Below, one piece after another: positions 63,408 to 64,000 of a stretch of 64,000 nt of DNA. A model generated the notes under the pieces. The model had not been told where the DNA came from. It did no database searches and saw nothing but the letters and a program-made list of their open reading frames with translations. The position numbers and the translations under genes were made by a program. The number at the start of each line of letters is the position of its first letter. Position 1 is the stretch's first letter. The DNA comes from Aquibium sp. ELW1220 (lineage in GTDB: Bacteria > Pseudomonadota > Alphaproteobacteria > Rhizobiales > Rhizobiaceae). The DNA is taken from positions 1-64,000 of the forward strand of contig NZ_JAOAOQ010000012.1 of the NCBI RefSeq assembly GCF_030398385.1. The letters are read 5' to 3'.

Positions 63408-64000
63408 ATGAAGATCGGCATGTGCATGTTCCTCTGGACGACGAAGGTCACGGGGGAGCACGAGGCTATCCTGCGCGACATCAAGGCGACGGGTTTCGAC
63501 GGCGTCGAGATTCCGGTCTGCGAAGGCACGCCCGACGACTACAGGCGCCTCGGCGACCTGCTGGATGCGATCGGGCTGGAGCGCACCGCCGTTTCGGCGA
63601 TGGGCGATCCGGCGATGAACCTGATCGGTGCGGATGCCGCGACGCGGGCGGCCGGCGTTGCCCATGTCAAATGGGCGATCGACTGCGCGGCGGCGCTGGG
63701 CGCCAGCACGCTGAGCGGACCGCTGCATTCGACGCTCGGGCATTTTTCGGGCGATGGGCCGACGCGGGAGGAATTCGAGCGGTCGATCGCCTCGCAGCGC
63801 GCCATCGGCGAGCATGCAGCCCAGCGCGGCGTGACGATCGGGCTCGAGGCGCTGAACCGCTTCGAATGCTACCTCGTCAACACGATGGAGGCGCTTTGCG
63901 CGCATGTCGACGCGATCGGCCATCCCAACATCAGGGCGATGTACGACACCTTCCATGCCAATATTGAGGAAGCCGATCCCATCGCGGCCTTCACGCGCAA
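63408..64000 (+). CDS. sugar isomerase/epimerase (AP-endonuclease 2 TIM barrel), copy 3, partial
   Basis: ATG 63408 follows GGAGGGA and the gene runs off the window after about 197 residues. It starts MKIGMCMFLWTTKVTGEHEA with FDGVEIPVCEG. VTIGLEALNRFECYLVNT carries the Glu ligand and NIRAMYDTFHANIEEAD the Asp/His ligands. This pattern resembles D-psicose/D-tagatose 3-epimerase-like enzymes, a tentative link. It is the third such protein in 4 kb and follows the oxidoreductase by 28 bp. Confidence 0.8.
   Translation, partial: MKIGMCMFLWTTKVTGEHEAILRDIKATGFDGVEIPVCEGTPDDYRRLGDLLDAIGLERTAVSAMGDPAMNLIGADAATRAAGVAHVKWAIDCAAALGASTLSGPLHSTLGHFSGDGPTREEFERSIASQRAIGEHAAQRGVTIGLEALNRFECYLVNTMEALCAHVDAIGHPNIRAMYDTFHANIEEADPIAAFTR

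Overview
This window is GC-rich chromosomal DNA of an alphaproteobacterium. The best guess is Hyphomicrobiales, near Mesorhizobium/Phyllobacteriaceae. That guess rests on the density of ABC-transport and catabolic operons, GntR, TetR and LysR regulators, many ATGA start/stop overlaps, a coxMNOP-like alternative oxidase, and a paired-ATPase transporter like the rhizobial glycerol system. It is inference; no rRNA or other diagnostic marker is present.

Positions 1-21,800 look accessory. From the left they hold: the C-terminal half of a beta-class DNA methyltransferase; a Cys/His-rich protein; and a RelE-like/UvrD-type helicase fusion, which together look like an eroded DNA-modification or defence locus. 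A patch of unrecognised genes follows. It includes two paralogues that start MALTPAEKQRRYR and share a promoter-like GGTAACG element, a secreted ClpP-fold/PAN protein, and a gene behind a C15 tract. Next comes a 1-kb non-coding stretch with two large inverted repeats and an integrase fragment. A LysR-controlled set of small redox genes (AhpD-like, FMN-binding, NTF2-like, YHS) follows. The region closes with a small integrase element carrying an XRE regulator and a NYN nuclease.

Positions 21,900-27,200 are one leftward operon: FAD-linked hydroxyacid dehydrogenase, GntR/FCD regulator, VOC protein, and an NMT1/TauA-like ABC importer. A cytochrome P450 interrupted by one in-frame TGA follows. Positions 29,000-35,600 are a rightward TetR-UgpC-phosphodiesterase-UgpB-UgpA-UgpE-tyrosine phosphatase operon, suggesting import and intracellular hydrolysis of a phosphate ester. 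After an SH3 protein and a PepSY-like secreted protein, 38,200-45,700 encodes an alternative cytochrome c oxidase: CtaG-like protein, tri-haem cytochrome c, subunit II with a cytochrome c domain, a CaCA-type cation exchanger, fused subunit I+III, and a small membrane protein.

Positions 45,700-64,000 form a large catabolic block: an M24 hydrolase; a cupin/TIM-barrel/Tm-1-like operon with a divergent TetR gene; a CUT1 ABC importer with a small membrane protein and two different ATPases; a 2-hydroxyacid dehydrogenase, FCD-type GntR regulator, enolase-superfamily enzyme and three AP-endonuclease-fold isomerases; and a Gfo/Idh/MocA oxidoreductase. The strongest new observation is a palindrome, YTGGT-N3-ACCAR, found six times and only in the promoter regions of this block. 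In two promoters it overlaps the -10 box at the same offset from -35. This points to a single regulon, probably under the GntR repressor at 57,674-58,390, for an unidentified sugar, polyol or sugar-acid substrate. A 200-bp element with near-continuous 36-nt terminal inverted repeats sits between two genes at 61,981-62,180.
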